Assembly (NCBI GenBank): GCA_016125075.1
Contig: WGMO01000018.1
Location: 40,162 to 104,161 of the forward strand
Origin: Terrimonas sp.
GTDB taxonomy: Bacteria; Bacteroidota; Bacteroidia; Chitinophagales; Chitinophagaceae
Length of the DNA stretch: 64,000 nt
Reading direction: 5' to 3'
In this document: one piece after another, positions 9,502 to 18,850 of the stretch
Layout: every line of letters begins with the position of its first letter
Numbering within the stretch: position 1 is the first letter of the stretch
Notes under the pieces: generated by a model
What the model was told of the DNA's origin: nothing
Seen by the model: only the letters and a program-made list of their open reading frames with translations
Database searches by the model: none
Translations under genes and position numbers: made by a program

Positions 9502-11826
9502 ATGTCAAGACGGTTGCCTGTTTACCTCTTTGCCCTGCTTTTCGTCGTGGTTACCGGACTCCTGTCCTGTTTTACCCGTAGCGGTGATGGTGAAAAAGCA
9601 TTGCCCGAAACGGTGAGTTATAATTTCCATATCAGGCCCATCCTTTCTGACAAATGTTTTAAATGCCATGGCCCCGATGCCCGGCAACGCAAAGCCGGTC
9701 TTCGGCTGGATATTGCCGATAGTGCCTATGCCCCACTGACCGAGACTCCGGGTGCTTTTGCCCTGGTACCCGGTAAACCCGGGTCCTCCGAGCTTTTTAA
9801 AAGGATCTCCTCGCAGGATACAGCTTATATGATGCCCGAGCCGGAATCGCACCTGGGTGCCCTGAGCCGTTATGAAATCAAATTGTTCAAAAAATGGATA
9901 GAACAGGGTGCTGTCTATGAACCCCACTGGGCCTTTACGGCTCCTAAAAAACCGGCGTTGCCAAAAGTAGCCGACGCAAAATGGGCCCGGAATGAGCTGG
10001 ATTATTTTATCCTTGATAAGCTGCAGGAAAACGGGCTTGAACCCAATAAGGAAGCGGATAAGGAAAGACTGTTAAAAAGGATCTGCCTCGATATCACCGG
10101 CCTGCCGCCCACCCTTGAAATGATGGACCGGTTTCTTGCAGACCCCTCCGGTGATGCCTATGAAAAGATGGTGGACTGGTTGCTGAACACACCACAGTAT
10201 GGAGAAAAAATGGCCGTTCACTGGATGGATGTGTCCCGCTATGCCGATAGCTACGGTTTCCAGGATGACAATATCCGTACCCAATGGCCCTGGCGCGACT
10301 GGGTGATCCATGCTTTTAATACCAACCTGCCTTATGATCAGTTTCTCACCTGGCAGATAGCCGGCGATATGCTGCCCGATACCGACAAAGAGAAGATACT
10401 GGCTACCGGTTTTTTCAGAAACCATAAATACACCGAAGAAGGGGGTGTGATTGATGAAGAGTACCGCATCCAGTACCTGATCGATAAAACAAAAACGTAC
10501 AGCAAGGCCATCCTGGGTATCTCCATGGAATGTGCCCAATGCCATGATCATAAATTTGACCCCTTCTCCCAGCGGGATTACTATTCCCTACTCGCATTTT
10601 TCAATCATACAAAAGAAAAAGGTTTTGAAGGGGATGTCAACAGGTCCAGACCGGCCAAGACTCCTATTCTAACGATTACTGCTGAAGACAGGAAGCAGCT
10701 CCTCTCGTTTATCCAGGCAAAAGATACCAGCGAACTGGAAGTATCCGTAATGGGAGAGATCGATACCCTTCGTAAAACCTATGTATTGAACCGCGGCGCC
10801 TATGACCAACCTGGAGCAGAAGTCAGACCGGCGGCCATGCGGGCGGTATTGCCCTTTGATACCACAAAATTCAAAAGAGACCGGCTGGGACTCGCTGCCT
10901 GGACCGTTGATAAAAAAAACCCGCTAACCGCAAGGGTCTTTGTGAACCAGCTATGGCAGGAGATCTTTGGATCGGGGCTGGTGAAGACCTCGGGTGATTT
11001 TGGCATGCAGGGTTCCCTTCCCACCCATCCCGCCTTGCTGGACTGGATGGCGGTCGATTTTATGGAGCATGGATGGGATATCAAAAGGCTGGTGAAACAA
11101 ATCCTGTTATCAGCCACCTACCGGCAGTCTGCCAACGTTTCTGAAAAACAATTAAAACTGGACCCGGAAAATATCTATCTCTCACGGGCACCCCGTCAAA
11201 GGCTAGCCGCAGAATTTGTACGGGATCTTTACCTGGCCAGCAGCGGCTTGCTGGTGAAAACGATCGGTGGGCCCAGCGTAAAACCCTACCAGCCCAAAGG
11301 GCTTTGGGAGCAGGCCACATCGGGCCGTGGTGTACTCGCCGTTTACAAACAGGATCATAAAGAAAGCCTCTACCGCCGCGGACTGTATAATTTTATCAAA
11401 TTAACGGTACCCCCTCCGGCCATGGGGATGTTCGATGCCAGCAACAGGGATCAGTGTGAAGTAAAAAGGCTGCAGACCAATACGCCTTTACAGGCGCTGA
11501 TCATGATGAATGATCCCGCGGTACTGGAAGCCTCGAGAGTATTGGCGCAAAGACTGGTAAGGGACCCCATGCCCCTCCCGGAAAAAATAAACAATGCCTT
11601 CCGGCGCATCATTTGCAGAAAGCCAACACCGGAAGAAGAAATTTTGCTGAATAATTATTACCGGGAACAGTTTGAGTTGTTCCGGCAAAAAAAACTGGAT
11701 GCCCTTACCACCCTGCAAGTGGGAGAATATCCTTTGGATAAAGATGCAGATAGCCTGCAGTCGGCTGCGCTGATGAAAGTGGTCAATATTATTTATAACA
11801 TGGAAGAGGCCATCATGAAAACATAA
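9502..11826 (+). CDS. PSCyt1-DUF1549-DUF1553 lipoprotein (planctomycete-type cytochrome)
   Basis: A 774-residue exported protein of the planctomycete-type cytochrome family. After a lipoprotein signal (lipobox LLSC near residue 23) comes a PSCyt1 domain with the heme-type motif CFKCHGPD at residues 52-59. A DUF1549 domain follows (about 150-380), beginning WARNELDYFILDKLQENGLE and containing a second CxxCH, CAQCH, at 344-348. The DUF1553 domain (about 440-700) contains NPLTARVFVNQLWQEIFG and LPTHPALLDWMAVDFMEHGW. The family is abundant in Planctomycetes; its biochemical role is not firmly established. The next gene, DUF1501, is the usual partner and starts 5 bp downstream. I chose ATG 9502 over an upstream TTG at 9466 because it gives a proper signal peptide. 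Confidence 0.9.
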   Translation: MSRRLPVYLFALLFVVVTGLLSCFTRSGDGEKALPETVSYNFHIRPILSDKCFKCHGPDARQRKAGLRLDIADSAYAPLTETPGAFALVPGKPGSSELFKRISSQDTAYMMPEPESHLGALSRYEIKLFKKWIEQGAVYEPHWAFTAPKKPALPKVADAKWARNELDYFILDKLQENGLEPNKEADKERLLKRICLDITGLPPTLEMMDRFLADPSGDAYEKMVDWLLNTPQYGEKMAVHWMDVSRYADSYGFQDDNIRTQWPWRDWVIHAFNTNLPYDQFLTWQIAGDMLPDTDKEKILATGFFRNHKYTEEGGVIDEEYRIQYLIDKTKTYSKAILGISMECAQCHDHKFDPFSQRDYYSLLAFFNHTKEKGFEGDVNRSRPAKTPILTITAEDRKQLLSFIQAKDTSELEVSVMGEIDTLRKTYVLNRGAYDQPGAEVRPAAMRAVLPFDTTKFKRDRLGLAAWTVDKKNPLTARVFVNQLWQEIFGSGLVKTSGDFGMQGSLPTHPALLDWMAVDFMEHGWDIKRLVKQILLSATYRQSANVSEKQLKLDPENIYLSRAPRQRLAAEFVRDLYLASSGLLVKTIGGPSVKPYQPKGLWEQATSGRGVLAVYKQDHKESLYRRGLYNFIKLTVPPPAMGMFDASNRDQCEVKRLQTNTPLQALIMMNDPAVLEASRVLAQRLVRDPMPLPEKINNAFRRIICRKPTPEEEILLNNYYREQFELFRQKKLDALTTLQVGEYPLDKDADSLQSAALMKVVNIIYNMEEAIMKT

Positions 11827-11831
11827 CCGCC

Positions 11832-13277
11832 ATGGAAAAAGAAATTTTTGAAAACAGCCTGAACATGAACCGGCGCAAATTCCTGACCCGTATGGGTATG
11901 GGGATCGGTGGCGTGGCCCTGGGCTCCCTGCTGATACCCGACCTGTTCAGTGGAAACCCGGAAGATATCCTGCAGACGGGCTTACCGCATTTTGCACCAA
12001 AGGCAAAAAGGATCATCTACCTTTTCCAAAACGGAGCACCTTCACAACTGGAACTCTTCGATTATAAACCAATGCTGCAGCAGATGCATGGCCAGGAACT
12101 GCCCGCCTCCATCAGGATGGGGCAAAGACTGACGGGGATGACCGCCAACCAGCAAAATTTTCCATTGGCAGGAAGCGTATTCCAGTTCAACCAATATGGA
12201 AAAGCCGGAGCATGGATCAGTGAATTATTACCCTATACTTCCAAAATAGCGGATGATATCTGTATCATCAAAACCATATTCACCGAAGCTATCAACCACG
12301 ACCCTGCCCTGACCTTTTTCCAAACCGGTGCCCAGGTGGGCAACCGCCCCAGCATGGGCTCCTGGCTCAGCTATGGACTGGGCAGTGAGAACAAGAACCT
12401 TCCGGCTTTTTGCGTATTGCTTTCAAAAGGAAAAGGAAACGGACAGGGTGTGTATTCAAAATTATGGAGCAACGGTTTCCTCGATTCCATCCACCAGGGT
12501 GTGCAGTTCAGCAGCGGTGAAAACCCCGTGCTGTACCTGAACAATCCTGAAGGGATGGATAAAAAGGAAAGAAGGGATATGCTGGATAAACTGGCTGAAC
12601 TGAACGAAGGAGTATACCGCGAATTTGGCGACCCTGAAATAAAAACCAGGATACAACAATACGAAATGGCCTATCGCATGCAGACGGCCGTTCCGGATGT
12701 TACCGATCTCAGCAAAGAGCCGGAAGATATCATCAAATTATATGGCCCGGACTGCCTGACACCGGGCACTTATGCCGCCAACTGCCTGCTGGCACGGAAA
12801 CTCTCTGAAAACGGGGTTCGTTTTGTACAGCTTTATCACCAGGGCTGGGACAGCCATGGAAACCTGCCAAAGGAAATCCAGGGGCAATGCCTGGATGTGG
12901 ACCAGGCTTCTGCTGCCCTTATTACTGATTTAAAACAGCGGGGGCTGCTGGATGAAACCTTGGTGATCTGGGGCGGTGAATTCGGGCGCACGAATTATTG
13001 CCAGGGAAAACTGACCACCGAAAACTATGGGCGCGACCATCATCCCCGTTGCTTCAGCATCTGGATGGCGGGCGGAGGGGTCAAACCCGGTGTGTATGGC
13101 GAAACTGATGAGTTTGGATATAATATTCAAAAAGACCCGGTGCATGTGCATGACCTGCATGCGACTGTATTGCACCTGATGGGACTGAATCATGAACAAC
13201 TGACCTATAAACACCTGGGCAGGCGGTACCGGCTAACCGATGTTTCCGGCAACGTGATTGACGGGCTGATGGCTTAG
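11832..13277 (+). CDS. DUF1501 family protein
   Basis: A 481-residue member of DUF1501, which has an alkaline-phosphatase/sulfatase-like fold. The N-terminus carries a twin-arginine-like signal, NRRKFLTRMGMGIGGVALGS, predicting Tat export. Family landmarks include PKAKRIIYLFQNGAPSQLEL, FVQLYHQGWDSHGNLP, LVIWGGEFGRTNYCQGK, GRDHHPRCFSIWMAGGGVKPG and the HVHDLHATVLHLMGL end segment. The Asp/His residues in these segments look like a metal site. It lies 5 bp after the DUF1549/1553 gene, so the two are surely cotranscribed. The substrate is unknown; in Planctomycetes these pairs are suspected to act on complex polysaccharides, which is only an inference here. Confidence 0.92.
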   Translation: MEKEIFENSLNMNRRKFLTRMGMGIGGVALGSLLIPDLFSGNPEDILQTGLPHFAPKAKRIIYLFQNGAPSQLELFDYKPMLQQMHGQELPASIRMGQRLTGMTANQQNFPLAGSVFQFNQYGKAGAWISELLPYTSKIADDICIIKTIFTEAINHDPALTFFQTGAQVGNRPSMGSWLSYGLGSENKNLPAFCVLLSKGKGNGQGVYSKLWSNGFLDSIHQGVQFSSGENPVLYLNNPEGMDKKERRDMLDKLAELNEGVYREFGDPEIKTRIQQYEMAYRMQTAVPDVTDLSKEPEDIIKLYGPDCLTPGTYAANCLLARKLSENGVRFVQLYHQGWDSHGNLPKEIQGQCLDVDQASAALITDLKQRGLLDETLVIWGGEFGRTNYCQGKLTTENYGRDHHPRCFSIWMAGGGVKPGVYGETDEFGYNIQKDPVHVHDLHATVLHLMGLNHEQLTYKHLGRRYRLTDVSGNVIDGLMA

Positions 13278-13326
13278 CCGGCAGCAGCGTACCAGGGGGC
13301 CCGAATAAAAAACTAAAAAAACGCTT

Positions 13327-14358
13327 ATGGACCGCAGGTCATTTATTAAAAACAGTTCCCTCGCGGCCGGTACATTTTATGTACCCGGTCTGCAAAGAAG
13401 ATTAGGGCCCCGGGAACTCATCCTCGGGCATAACAACAAGCAGTACCGCATCGATACAAAATGGAGCAAGATCAACCAGGAACAATACCCGGTTAAAGAC
13501 TGTCATGAAATGGTGCAGGACCAACAGGGACGGATCCTCCTGCTGACGAATGAAACCAAAAACAATGTGATCATCTATGATAAGTCCGGCAAACTGATCG
13601 ACAGCTGGGGGCATGAATATCCAGGTGCCCATGGCCTGACCCTCTTTAACGAAAACGGGGAAGATATGCTGTTCCTCTGCGACAACAAACTTCACCAGGT
13701 CTTCAAGACTACCATCGACGGAAGGGTGCTGCTGACGATTGACTACCCGAAGGAAACCGGGCAATATGACAAGCCGGAGGAATATATCCCCACGGAAACC
13801 ATCATTGCACCGAACGGCGATATCTATGTGGCCGACGGGTATGGAAAAGACTTCATCATCCAATATGACAGCAAGGGTAAATATATCAGGCATTTTGGCG
13901 GAAGGGGTAACGGAGACCAATACCTGCTAAATGCCCATGGCATCTGTATTGATAACCGCCGGCCGCAGTCCCCTACCCTGATTGTCACGTCGCGCCGGGA
14001 AAACGCCTTTAAACGGTATACGATGGAAGGAGACTACCTGGAAACGATTTCCCTGCCGGGGGCCTGGGTCTGCCGTCCGGTGATCAGGGGTGATTATCTC
14101 TATGCCGCCGTGTTACAGACCAACAGCCGGCAGGGTGAAAAATCCGGGTTTGTGATCATCCTCGACAAAGAGAATAAAGTAATATCCAGCCTGGGTGGTA
14201 ACCTGCCCGCCTATACCGGGCCGCTGCCGGAAGAGATGCACCAGACCATCAATGTGTTTCAGTATCCCCATGATGTTTGTATCGATGATGAAGAGAACCT
14301 CTATATCGCCCAATGGAATTCCGGCCAGGTATACCCTTATAAACTGATGCCTGTATAA
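13327..14358 (+). CDS. Exported NHL/6-bladed beta-propeller protein
   Basis: A 343-residue protein with a Tat-like N-terminus (MDRRSFIKNSSLAAGTFYVP) and six-bladed propeller repeats of NHL type. Blade-like segments include HGLTLFNENGEDMLFLCDN, TIIAPNGDIYVADGYGKDF, LNAHGICIDNR and FQYPHDVCIDDEENLYIAQW. Similar proteins include peptidyl-glycine lyase-like and SMP-30-like propellers, but no catalytic residues could be assigned. It is 49 bp after the DUF1501 gene and 50 bp before the membrane cytochrome gene, inside one same-strand cluster, so it probably serves the same pathway. Confidence 0.85.
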   Translation: MDRRSFIKNSSLAAGTFYVPGLQRRLGPRELILGHNNKQYRIDTKWSKINQEQYPVKDCHEMVQDQQGRILLLTNETKNNVIIYDKSGKLIDSWGHEYPGAHGLTLFNENGEDMLFLCDNKLHQVFKTTIDGRVLLTIDYPKETGQYDKPEEYIPTETIIAPNGDIYVADGYGKDFIIQYDSKGKYIRHFGGRGNGDQYLLNAHGICIDNRRPQSPTLIVTSRRENAFKRYTMEGDYLETISLPGAWVCRPVIRGDYLYAAVLQTNSRQGEKSGFVIILDKENKVISSLGGNLPAYTGPLPEEMHQTINVFQYPHDVCIDDEENLYIAQWNSGQVYPYKLMPV

Positions 14359-14408
14359 AACAATGCCGGAGCCATAGCACCCACAAAAACTAAAAGATTA
14401 CAGAAAGA

Positions 14409-16556
14409 ATGCAACGCTGGAAAAATATTATCTTTAACCTAACGGTGGCGCTCAACTGCATGCTGTTGTTCCTTTTCCTGTTTGAAAGCCATTTATCCAT
14501 TCCTCCCTGGCTGCAGGTAGCCGGCAGGATGCATCCCCTGGTCCTGCATTTTCCCATCGTATTACTGGTGGGTTATGCCGTGATGGTGCTATTGGTCCCT
14601 GCCCGGCAAACCGGGGCCGGAGACTTTCAGCGTGTGGCGGGATGGCTGCTGCTCCTGACGGCTTTCCTCTCGGTGGTTACCGCTATAATGGGTCTGTTCC
14701 TGTCGAGGGAACCGGGTTATGATCCCGACACCCTGCAATGGCATCAATGGGGGGGTATCCTTATTTCCATTTATACCTTGCTATGGTATGTTTTCCATCA
14801 CCGGATCAATACCCGCAAACCCTTCACGGCATTTACCGCCATAATAGCATTCTTTATCATTGTCATCACCGGGCACCTTGGTGCGGGCATCACGCATGGT
14901 GATAATTTTTTATGGGCGCCGGTCACACCGGAAAAAAAGCAGCGGGTTGTTTCCCCGGAGGATGCGATTGTTTTTGCAGATATGGTCTACCCGATCCTGG
15001 AAACAAAATGCATGACCTGTCATAACAGTAAAAAGGCCAAAGGGGAACTGGTGATGGAAACCCGCGAATTATTATTGAAAGGTGGAAAGAACGGGAAACT
15101 ATGGGATAGCACGGAGGCCGACCTGGGTTTACTCTTAAGAAGGATCCATACTCCGCTGGAACAGAAAAAACATATGCCCCCGAAGGGGAAGACCCAGTTG
15201 ACCGCCGAAGAAATGGAAGTGATCTCGGCATGGATCAGGAGGGGCGCTGATTTCGATCTCAAAATTGCCAGTCTGCCTGCAGATGACAGCCTCCGGCTGC
15301 TGGCGGTAAAAATGCTCCGGGAGGCCGAGATCGCCGAATATGATTTTGAAGAACCGGATGCGGCCCTGGTGGAAAGCCTGAATACGGAAAACCGTGTAGT
15401 CAGCCTTGAAGCCCTGGGGTCCCCCGCACTGACGGTAAGTTTCTTTAATAGCCGGCTTTTTCAATCCAGCCAGTTGACCGAACTGGAAAAGGTCAAAAAG
15501 CAAATCGTCACCCTCGACCTTGCTAAAATGCCTTTACGGGAAGAAGATATCGAAGTGATCAGCCATTTTGAAAACCTGAGAAGGCTTAACCTCAGTTTTA
15601 CAGGCATCAGGGGTACCAACCTGCCAGCCCTGGGCCGTTTGAAATTCCTCAGAACAATTTCCCTGTCGGGCACAGGGGTCACGACCCCCGCATTGGAGGC
15701 CCTGAAAGAAATACAGGGATTAATAACCGTCTATGCCTGGCAGGTAGCTGCCAGCCCGGATGAGATTAAAGCTTTCAGCAGCCGGATACCCGGTATCCGT
15801 TTTGAAACCGGGTATAATGGTGATACTACGATTCTCAAACTGAATCCACCGGTGTTCCTGAACGAAGAAAAATTTTTTACAAAGGTCTTCCCCTTGCAAC
15901 TGAAACATTATATACAGGGCACTTCCATCCGTTATACCACCGATGGCAGTGAACCCGACAGCCTGCTATCAAAAACATTTGGGAAAAAAGACAGCATTCA
16001 CGAGGAAGTACTGGTCAGGGCAAGGGCATTCAAACCCGGCTGGATCAGCAGCGACCCGGTTGAAATGTATTTTTATAAGACCACGTATACACCGGATACG
16101 GTGATCTACCGTCAACCGGCAGACAGCAGCTTCCCGGATGAAAATAGCCAGTCACTGATTGACCGGATCGAAGGGGGTACGAATTACAAATCCGGGAGTT
16201 GGGTGGCCTTCCGAAAAAACCGGATGGAATGTGTACTGCATTTTGCTGAACCGGTACCGGCCAGTAGCGTCACCCTCAGCAGTATGGTCGATATCGGAAA
16301 ATATATCATGCCTGCCGAGAAGATCGAGATCTGGGGCGGCGAAGACCCCCAACAGCTCCGGATGCTGAGCCGTGTAAAACCGGAACAACCGGGCCAGTAC
16401 ATGCCGTTTTATTTAAAGGCCTTTACCTGTCATTTCAAAACCACGAAACTCAGCTATTTAAAGATCATCGTACTACCGGTACAGCGCCTGCCCAACTGGC
16501 ATAAGGGGAAAGGAGAAAAAGGCTGGTTCTTTATCGACGAGGTCCTTGTCAATTGA
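14409..16556 (+). CDS. Membrane c-type cytochrome with LRR and chitobiase-like C-terminal domain
   Basis: A 715-residue protein with four domains. Residues 1-165 hold four membrane helices in a DUF2231-like arrangement, starting after an uncleaved anchor and including RMHPLVLHFPIVLLVGYAV. A PSCyt1-type heme domain has CMTCHNSKKAKGELVMET with CxxCH at 201-205. Residues 300-470 hold leucine-rich strands such as LRRLNLSFTGIRG. The C-terminal region carries the chitobiase/hexosaminidase C-terminal signature IRYTTDGSEPDS and a discoidin-like end. The heme motif suggests electron transfer at the membrane; the CHB_HEX and discoidin-like parts suggest contact with carbohydrate. It ends the four-gene cluster and slightly overlaps the longest frame of the next gene. 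Confidence 0.85.
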   Translation: MQRWKNIIFNLTVALNCMLLFLFLFESHLSIPPWLQVAGRMHPLVLHFPIVLLVGYAVMVLLVPARQTGAGDFQRVAGWLLLLTAFLSVVTAIMGLFLSREPGYDPDTLQWHQWGGILISIYTLLWYVFHHRINTRKPFTAFTAIIAFFIIVITGHLGAGITHGDNFLWAPVTPEKKQRVVSPEDAIVFADMVYPILETKCMTCHNSKKAKGELVMETRELLLKGGKNGKLWDSTEADLGLLLRRIHTPLEQKKHMPPKGKTQLTAEEMEVISAWIRRGADFDLKIASLPADDSLRLLAVKMLREAEIAEYDFEEPDAALVESLNTENRVVSLEALGSPALTVSFFNSRLFQSSQLTELEKVKKQIVTLDLAKMPLREEDIEVISHFENLRRLNLSFTGIRGTNLPALGRLKFLRTISLSGTGVTTPALEALKEIQGLITVYAWQVAASPDEIKAFSSRIPGIRFETGYNGDTTILKLNPPVFLNEEKFFTKVFPLQLKHYIQGTSIRYTTDGSEPDSLLSKTFGKKDSIHEEVLVRARAFKPGWISSDPVEMYFYKTTYTPDTVIYRQPADSSFPDENSQSLIDRIEGGTNYKSGSWVAFRKNRMECVLHFAEPVPASSVTLSSMVDIGKYIMPAEKIEIWGGEDPQQLRMLSRVKPEQPGQYMPFYLKAFTCHFKTTKLSYLKIIVLPVQRLPNWHKGKGEKGWFFIDEVLVN

Positions 16557-16581
16557 TTTTAATATGCATAAAGCTTTTATC

Positions 16582-17433
16582 ATGATAAAAAAAAGGAAAC
16601 CTATATTTCGGTTTTTCCTGATGATCCTGTTATTGTTGTATACGCTGATCCAATGCCCCGCACAAGAGATCATTTTCAGAAAGCCGACGCCGTATACCTT
16701 ATCGTTTATCGGGAATGATTCGATCCGGTTTTCATCCATCAATTACAAATTGTTCAGGGTCTATTTTAAAGACAGCTCTTTTACGGCTGCTCATCTCCCA
16801 TCCATAAAACAATCGCTTGACCTTGCCATGGATAGGATCCTTTCTGTTTTACAGGTAGCTTCCTATACAAACGGGATCCAATTAATCGCTGTGGACAGCA
16901 AAGAGGAAATGCAAAGTTTAATGGGTTATAAAATAAAAGGAGGGGCAGCGAAAGGGGAAGACCTTGTCTTTTTTGTATACAATGCCAGCATTCGTCCACA
17001 ATTCAAACATGAGATCTTTCATTTGATTGCCTATGAAACCTGGGGCAATACCCCTTCACACCTGCTTGATGAAGTCGGAGCCACTTTTACGGATGATTTC
17101 TGTTTCTATGACAACCCTATGTATTCGATCAATGCCTATTATCTCCGGGAAAAACTATTATTTCCCTTCGATAGCCTGATTAACCATTTCAATGATATGG
17201 CTAAGAAAAATGATGTTATAGCTTATATCCAAAGCGCGGGTATCTTTAAGTATCTCTACGAAAAATACGGTGCCGCAAAGATGAAATTACTTTGGAAAGA
17301 AGGGTTTGAAAGTTTCCCTTCCATTTATGGGTACCCTGTAGAATTGCTGGAAACAGAATGGTTACATTTCATTCAAACGGTCCCCATACCGGAAAATTTT
17401 GATATCCGCTTACTCAAAGAAGGCTGTGGATAA
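16582..17433 (+). CDS. Exported HExxH metallopeptidase-like protein
   Basis: A 283-residue protein from ATG 16582, with a hydrophobic signal (FRFFLMILLLLYTLIQCPAQ). Zinc-peptidase residues are visible in FKHEIFHLIAYETWGNTP, giving HEIFH at 143-147, with DEVGATF about 15 residues later as a candidate third ligand, as in peptidase_MA-type gluzincins. Upstream in-frame ATGs at 16546 and 16564 overlap or touch the previous gene and would bury the signal peptide, so I prefer 16582. It follows the cytochrome cluster on the same strand and ends before a bidirectional terminator. The substrate is unknown. Confidence 0.75.
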   Translation: MIKKRKPIFRFFLMILLLLYTLIQCPAQEIIFRKPTPYTLSFIGNDSIRFSSINYKLFRVYFKDSSFTAAHLPSIKQSLDLAMDRILSVLQVASYTNGIQLIAVDSKEEMQSLMGYKIKGGAAKGEDLVFFVYNASIRPQFKHEIFHLIAYETWGNTPSHLLDEVGATFTDDFCFYDNPMYSINAYYLREKLLFPFDSLINHFNDMAKKNDVIAYIQSAGIFKYLYEKYGAAKMKLLWKEGFESFPSIYGYPVELLETEWLHFIQTVPIPENFDIRLLKEGCG

Positions 17434-17456
17434 AGGACGATCGCCGGACTGAATGT

Positions 17457-17496
17457 AAAAACAGTAAAACCGGCGATTGGCCGGTTTTACTGTTTC
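17457..17496. terminator. Bidirectional terminator between convergent genes
   Basis: A 15-bp perfect inverted repeat: AAACAGTAAAACCGG at 17459-17473 with CCGGTTTTACTGTTT at 17481-17495. It has A-rich and T-rich outer ends and a 7-nt loop. It sits between the stops of two converging genes. Confidence 0.85.
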
Positions 17497-17515
17497 AGGG
17501 TTTCAATCTATGCTA

Positions 17516-18832
17516 TCACTGAATACCATACTTATATTTATACCGCTCGTACAATTGCTTCTGCTTGTCATCCAGGCTGATCTTCCTGCCCTGGATAAAG
17601 GCATCAGTGATGATCTGTGAACGCATATCCAGTATATCGCCATCACAGACCACGATATTCGCATCCTTACCTTTTTCGATGGAACCGGTCATCTTATCGA
17701 TACCGAGGATCTTTGCTGCATTCAAGGTGATCGCTGAGAGGGCTTCTTCTTTCGAAAGCCCGTAAGCGGCGGCAGTCCCGGCATTAAAGGCCAGGTTCCG
17801 GCCGCGGAACTGGTCATCCTGGTCATTGATGGCAAACAGTACCCCGGCTTTTTGCAGAAGGGACGGCGTTTTATAAGGCTGGTCCACATCGTCATCCATC
17901 ATTGTGGGCAGGCTATGCATCTGGTTCAGGATCACCGGTATATTATTTTGTTTTAAGAGGTCGGCGATCATCCAGCTGTCGCTGCCACCCACGATCACCA
18001 CATCAAAACCAAACTCCTTTACAAAATCAACGGCAATCAGCATCTGCTTCACAATATCACAATGGATAAAGAGTTTTTGTTTCTTTTCAAAGAGGCCGCG
18101 CACCGCCTCAAATTTCAGGTTGGTGTTCTCATGCGGATGGTCGGTTTCTGCGAGATAAGCCTTTGCCTCCCGGAAGAAATCTTTTACTTCGTTGATCTGC
18201 GTCATGGCCCTTTCCACCGGATCGCCGGAAGCCTGTTGCCCAAACCTGCCAAAACCACCGCGTCCACCCCGCCGCGCCAGTAAGGAAGGCATGTCAAAAT
18301 GGATACCGTTATCCATTTTATAGGCGGCATCTTCCCAGTTCCAGGCATCCAGTTGCACGACGGTGGAGGAACCCGTGATGAGGCTGCCTCCCGGTACCAC
18401 ATTGGCCAGCAGGATACCGTTGTTCCGAAGCGTGTTGATCACTTTTGAATCTGTATTGTAGGCGACAATGGATCGCACATTGGGGTTGATGGTGCCGATC
18501 TCATTCACATCGCTGCTGGCCCTGACACTGCTCACTTCCACCAGGCCCAGCTCAACAGAAGACTGGATAAGACCGGGATAGACCTGCTTCCCTTTTACAT
18601 CCAGCACCTGCACATTACCGTTAGGAACCGGGAGGGCCGTTCCGACTTCCTCAATCTTTCCATTATTGATCCGGATGGTACCATCCTGGATGACCGTACC
18701 GTTTCCCACATGGATCGTGGCATGGGTGATGTAAAGTAATCCCTTTTGCTCCGGGGCGGGATAGACATTGGCCTGGGCGGATAATTTTATCACCGCGGCC
18801 ACAGATAAGAATAGGATGAATAACTTTTTCAT
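17516..18832 (-). CDS. Exported amidohydrolase-family protein lacking the HxH motif
   Basis: A 438-residue amidohydrolase-superfamily protein with a Sec signal (MKKLFILFLSVAAVIKLSAQ). The N-terminal composite beta-domain is present (ITHATIHVGNGTVIQDGTI), as is the C-terminal NAAKILGIDKMTGSIEKGKD segment. Where active members have GxxDxHxH, this one reads VYPGLIQSSVELGL, so the first metal ligands are absent. IHCDIVKQ retains one His. A glycine-rich RRGGRGGFGRFG loop lies near residue 190. It begins 18 bp after the stop of a larger paralog on the same strand, and the pair is clearly an operon. It may be a non-catalytic partner of the larger protein; the substrate is unknown. Confidence 0.85.
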   Translation of the reverse strand: MKKLFILFLSVAAVIKLSAQANVYPAPEQKGLLYITHATIHVGNGTVIQDGTIRINNGKIEEVGTALPVPNGNVQVLDVKGKQVYPGLIQSSVELGLVEVSSVRASSDVNEIGTINPNVRSIVAYNTDSKVINTLRNNGILLANVVPGGSLITGSSTVVQLDAWNWEDAAYKMDNGIHFDMPSLLARRGGRGGFGRFGQQASGDPVERAMTQINEVKDFFREAKAYLAETDHPHENTNLKFEAVRGLFEKKQKLFIHCDIVKQMLIAVDFVKEFGFDVVIVGGSDSWMIADLLKQNNIPVILNQMHSLPTMMDDDVDQPYKTPSLLQKAGVLFAINDQDDQFRGRNLAFNAGTAAAYGLSKEEALSAITLNAAKILGIDKMTGSIEKGKDANIVVCDGDILDMRSQIITDAFIQGRKISLDDKQKQLYERYKYKYGIQ

Positions 18833-18850
18833 GTATAAATGATTTTACTA

